64,000 nt of DNA, from contig NZ_WUUT01000003.1 in NCBI RefSeq assembly GCF_009831575.1, forward strand, positions 1-64,000. The letters run 5' to 3'. Position numbers and translations under genes: made by a program. The notes under the pieces were generated by a model. The model worked only from the letters and a program-made list of their open reading frames with translations, was not told the DNA's origin and made no database searches. Positions 61,639-64,000 of the stretch are shown piece by piece. The first letter of the stretch is position 1. Every line of letters begins with the position of its first letter. The stretch is from Halovenus carboxidivorans (lineage in GTDB: Archaea; Halobacteriota; Halobacteria; Halobacteriales; Haloarculaceae).

Positions 61639-63837
61639 ATGGAGCTTGCCGCTCGCCTGCGCGCCCAGGCCCGCCGATCCGACCAGCGCCGGCTGCTGGT
61701 CGTCACCGGCGAGGCGGAGAGCTGTCGCGAGCGGGCGCGGGCCGCCCTCGACGCGACCGACGTCGGTCCGGGCGAGACGACCTACGTCGGTCCGGCCGGA
61801 GAGTTCCACTGCGAGTCGGTAGCCCGTCACGAGGCCGACCGCCTGCTCGGGCAGAGCCGCGAGGCCGTCGTCATCGACTGTCATGAGCGGTGCGAGCCCA
61901 ACACGCTCGGGAAGCTACTCGGCGTCGTCTCCGGCGGCGGCCTCCTCGTCCTCCTCGCCCCGCCGCTCGCGGAGTGGCCCGACCGCCGCGACGGCTTCGA
62001 CCGGTCGCTTGCCGTCCCCCCCTTCGAGGTCGATGCCGTCGGCTCGACCTTCCGAACGCGGCTCGTGGAGACGCTTCGCGAGCACCGCGGCATCGTGGTC
62101 GTCGACGCGGACACCGGCGAGATCGAAGTCGACGGCCGCTTCGAGGCCCCGCCACGGCTACCCGATCCGACGCCGACGCCGCCCGACGACTCGCAGTTCC
62201 CCCGCGCGGCCTTCGCGGCCTGCCGGACGGCGGATCAGGCGGCCGCCGTCTCCGCGCTCGAATCCCTTCGCGAACCCGGGACCGCTGTCGTCGTCGAGTC
62301 GAACCGGGGCCGCGGAAAATCGAGCGCCGCCGGCCTCGCGGCGGGTGCACTTGCACACGACGGCACGGACGTGCTCGTCACCGCGCCGACGCGACAGAGC
62401 GCCGGTGCGTTGTTCGACCGCGCGGAAGAGCTGTTAGACACGCTCGGCGGCGTCTCGGACGCCGCCGACCTCTCGCCGTCGACCGGGTCGGGACGCATCC
62501 GGTACGAACGGCCGGCGGCGGCCGCCGACCTGCCCGGGTCGCCCGGTGTCGTCTTCGTCGACGAGGCGGCGGCGCTGCCCGTTCGCCTGCTCGAATCCCT
62601 GCTCGAAGCGCCGTCGGTCGCGTTCACGACGACCATCCACGGCTACGAGGGGGCCGGTCGGGGGTTCTCGATCCGGTTCCGGGACCGCCTGGCTGACAGC
62701 GACCACGACGTGTCCGAGTGTTCGCTCGCGAAGCCGATCAGATACGCCCCGGCCGATCCCATCGAGGTCTGGTCCTTTCGCGCCCTCGCGCTCGACGCCG
62801 CGCCGGCCGCCGACCAACTCGTCGACGCAGCGACGCCGGAGTCGGTGCGCTACCGGCGTCTCTCCGGCGCAGAACTCGGTGCGGACGAGCACCTCCTCCG
62901 GGAGGTCTTCGGCCTGCTCGTCGCCGCACACTACCGAACGGATCCGAACGACCTCGCGCGATTGCTCGACGCGCCGAACGTCTCCGTCCACTGCCTGTTC
63001 GAGGACGGCCACGTCGCGGCGGTCGCGCTGTGTGCTCGCGAGGGGGGCTTCTCTGCGGAGCTTCGCGAGCGCGTCCACGACGGCGAACGGGTCCGCGGCA
63101 ACCTCGTCCCGGACGTGCTGACGAGTCAACTCCGGGACCGGCGGGCGGGTGAGCCGGTCGGCTGGCGGGTGATGCGGATCGCGACCCACGAGGCCGTCCG
63201 GTCGCGCGGGCTCGGCTCCGCGCTGCTCGATCACGTCCGGGCGGCTGCCCGCGCGGCCGACCTCGATTATCTGGGCGTCTCCTACGGCGTCACCCCGGGG
63301 CTGGCGGGGGTCTGGGCCGACAACGGGTTCGGGACCGTCCATCTCTCGACGACCCGCAACGACCGCAGCGGCGAACACTCCGTTCTCATGCTCGATCCGC
63401 TCTCGCCGGCCGGAGAGGCGCTGTTCGACCGCCACAGCGAGTGGTTCTGTCGGCGCGCTCCGGCGGCGATCCGCGAGTCGCTGTCGGACGCCGATCCGGC
63501 GGTCGTCCGGGCGGCCTGTCGAACCGCTCGCGCGACGCCCGCCCTCGACCTCAGCGACGCGGAGTGGCGACACGCCGCCGATACGGCGACCGGGCGGGCG
63601 ATCTTCGAGACCGCGCCTCGCGGCCCGCAGCGGCTCTGTTTCCGACACCTCGTCGATCCGACCGAGGAGCCGTTCGACGCCGACCAGCGGGAGCTACTCG
63701 TCCGGAAAGGCGTCCAGGGCCAGTCCTGGGAGCGGGCCAGCGAGGCAGTAGGTTTTCACTCCGAGGCGTCGTGTAAACGAACGATGGGGGAAATCATCGG
63801 CCGTCTCGTCGACCTGTACGGCGAGGACCGCGCCTGA
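61639..63837 (+). CDS. tmcA: tRNA(Met) cytidine acetyltransferase TmcA
   Basis: 732 aa. Makes N4-acetylcytidine in tRNA (and rRNA) using acetyl-CoA and ATP. The N-terminal DUF1726 part is followed by an RNA helicase-like module with Walker A SNRGRGKSSAAGLAAG and Walker B GVVFVDEAAALPVRLL, then a GNAT domain (WRVMRIATHEAVRSRGLGSALLDHVRAAA) and a tRNA-binding tail. ATG 61639 is chosen as the start of the conserved domain; starts at 61570 and 61615 are possible. Confidence 0.92.
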   Translation: MELAARLRAQARRSDQRRLLVVTGEAESCRERARAALDATDVGPGETTYVGPAGEFHCESVARHEADRLLGQSREAVVIDCHERCEPNTLGKLLGVVSGGGLLVLLAPPLAEWPDRRDGFDRSLAVPPFEVDAVGSTFRTRLVETLREHRGIVVVDADTGEIEVDGRFEAPPRLPDPTPTPPDDSQFPRAAFAACRTADQAAAVSALESLREPGTAVVVESNRGRGKSSAAGLAAGALAHDGTDVLVTAPTRQSAGALFDRAEELLDTLGGVSDAADLSPSTGSGRIRYERPAAAADLPGSPGVVFVDEAAALPVRLLESLLEAPSVAFTTTIHGYEGAGRGFSIRFRDRLADSDHDVSECSLAKPIRYAPADPIEVWSFRALALDAAPAADQLVDAATPESVRYRRLSGAELGADEHLLREVFGLLVAAHYRTDPNDLARLLDAPNVSVHCLFEDGHVAAVALCAREGGFSAELRERVHDGERVRGNLVPDVLTSQLRDRRAGEPVGWRVMRIATHEAVRSRGLGSALLDHVRAAARAADLDYLGVSYGVTPGLAGVWADNGFGTVHLSTTRNDRSGEHSVLMLDPLSPAGEALFDRHSEWFCRRAPAAIRESLSDADPAVVRAACRTARATPALDLSDAEWRHAADTATGRAIFETAPRGPQRLCFRHLVDPTEEPFDADQRELLVRKGVQGQSWERASEAVGFHSEASCKRTMGEIIGRLVDLYGEDRA

Positions 63838-63840
63838 GCC

Positions 63841-64000
63841 ATGCTCGCGTTCACACTGCTCGCCTTCGGGCTGTTGGTCGCCGGGGTCGTCGGGAGTCTA
63901 CTCCCGACTCTCCCGGGTCCGTTGCTCTCGCTTGCCGGCGTCTACACCTACTGGTGGGCGAGCGGGTTCACCGCTCCCTCGACGCTGCTGGTCGCGGTCG
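63841..64000 (+). CDS. DUF456 family membrane protein (cut by window end)
   Basis: Only the first 53 codons are in the window. MLAFTLLAFGLLVAGVVGSLL forms a transmembrane helix, followed by PTLPGPLLSLAGVYTYWWASGF, the conserved DUF456 pattern (a Pro-Gly-Pro turn between two helices). Starts three bases after the tmcA stop, so probably co-transcribed. Function of the family is unknown. The remainder lies beyond the window. Confidence 0.8.
   Translation, partial: MLAFTLLAFGLLVAGVVGSLLPTLPGPLLSLAGVYTYWWASGFTAPSTLLVAV

Noticed and set aside
1-64000. tRNA genes and CRISPR arrays
   Set aside because: Reading for the T-loop consensus GGTTCGAATCC-type sequence and for regularly spaced 28-37-bp direct repeats gave no candidate on either strand; a covariance search would be needed to exclude a divergent tRNA.

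Overview
The window comes from a halophilic archaeon (class Halobacteria). The evidence is uniformly high GC, strongly acidic predicted proteins, leaderless genes with a TATA-like element about 26 bases before the start, and lineage markers: a group II chaperonin, pelota, an archaeal tRNA-splicing endonuclease, CDP-archaeol synthase, CTP-type riboflavin kinase, halocyanin and PGF-CTERM surface proteins. I cannot name the genus from this sequence.

Layout. 0-20 kb is core chromosome: tRNA methylthiotransferase, RNase P RNA, halocyanin, purC, a DASH-type cryptochrome/photolyase, an AlkA-like glycosylase, pelA, a histidine kinase, an acyl-CoA ligase, hisI, a thermosome subunit, two methyltransferases and endA. 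At 20.3-23.6 kb lies a large cell-surface protein with GLUG-like repeats. 23.6-32.9 kb is an assimilatory nitrate cluster, all on the minus strand: nasA (nitrate reductase), a frameshifted MFS transporter, narK, an HPP membrane protein (likely nitrite permease), nirA (nitrite reductase), a small conserved gene and cobA (first siroheme step). Nitrate uptake, both reductions and cofactor supply therefore sit together.

33.4-44.0 kb is core again: trpS, an aldo/keto reductase, a divergent Lrp regulator and amino-acid permease, carS, DUF502, the riboflavin pair rbkR-ribB, ilvE and trmJ. ribB overlaps rbkR and appears to start at a non-standard CTG.

44.0-54.6 kb is an accessory island with visibly lower GC. 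It carries a small membrane protein and a divergent winged-helix regulator, a nosL-nosD-nosF-nosY set without nosZ (NosL lacks its usual cysteines; NosD carries a fused NosL-like domain), a P19-like metal-binding Tat lipoprotein, a DyP-like Tat lipoprotein, small membrane proteins and a truncated IS6-family transposase. Two nearly identical 35-bp imperfect palindromes in the same orientation bracket it (44277-44311 and 54071-54105), with further half-copies nearby. This island is the most interesting part of the window.

54.7-64 kb returns to core: an M24 peptidase, a soluble chemotaxis-type transducer, a YgfZ/GcvT-like protein, a second PGF-CTERM protein, a PfkB-family protein lacking the usual catalytic Asp, tmcA, and the start of a DUF456 gene. 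No tRNA genes and no CRISPR array were seen.
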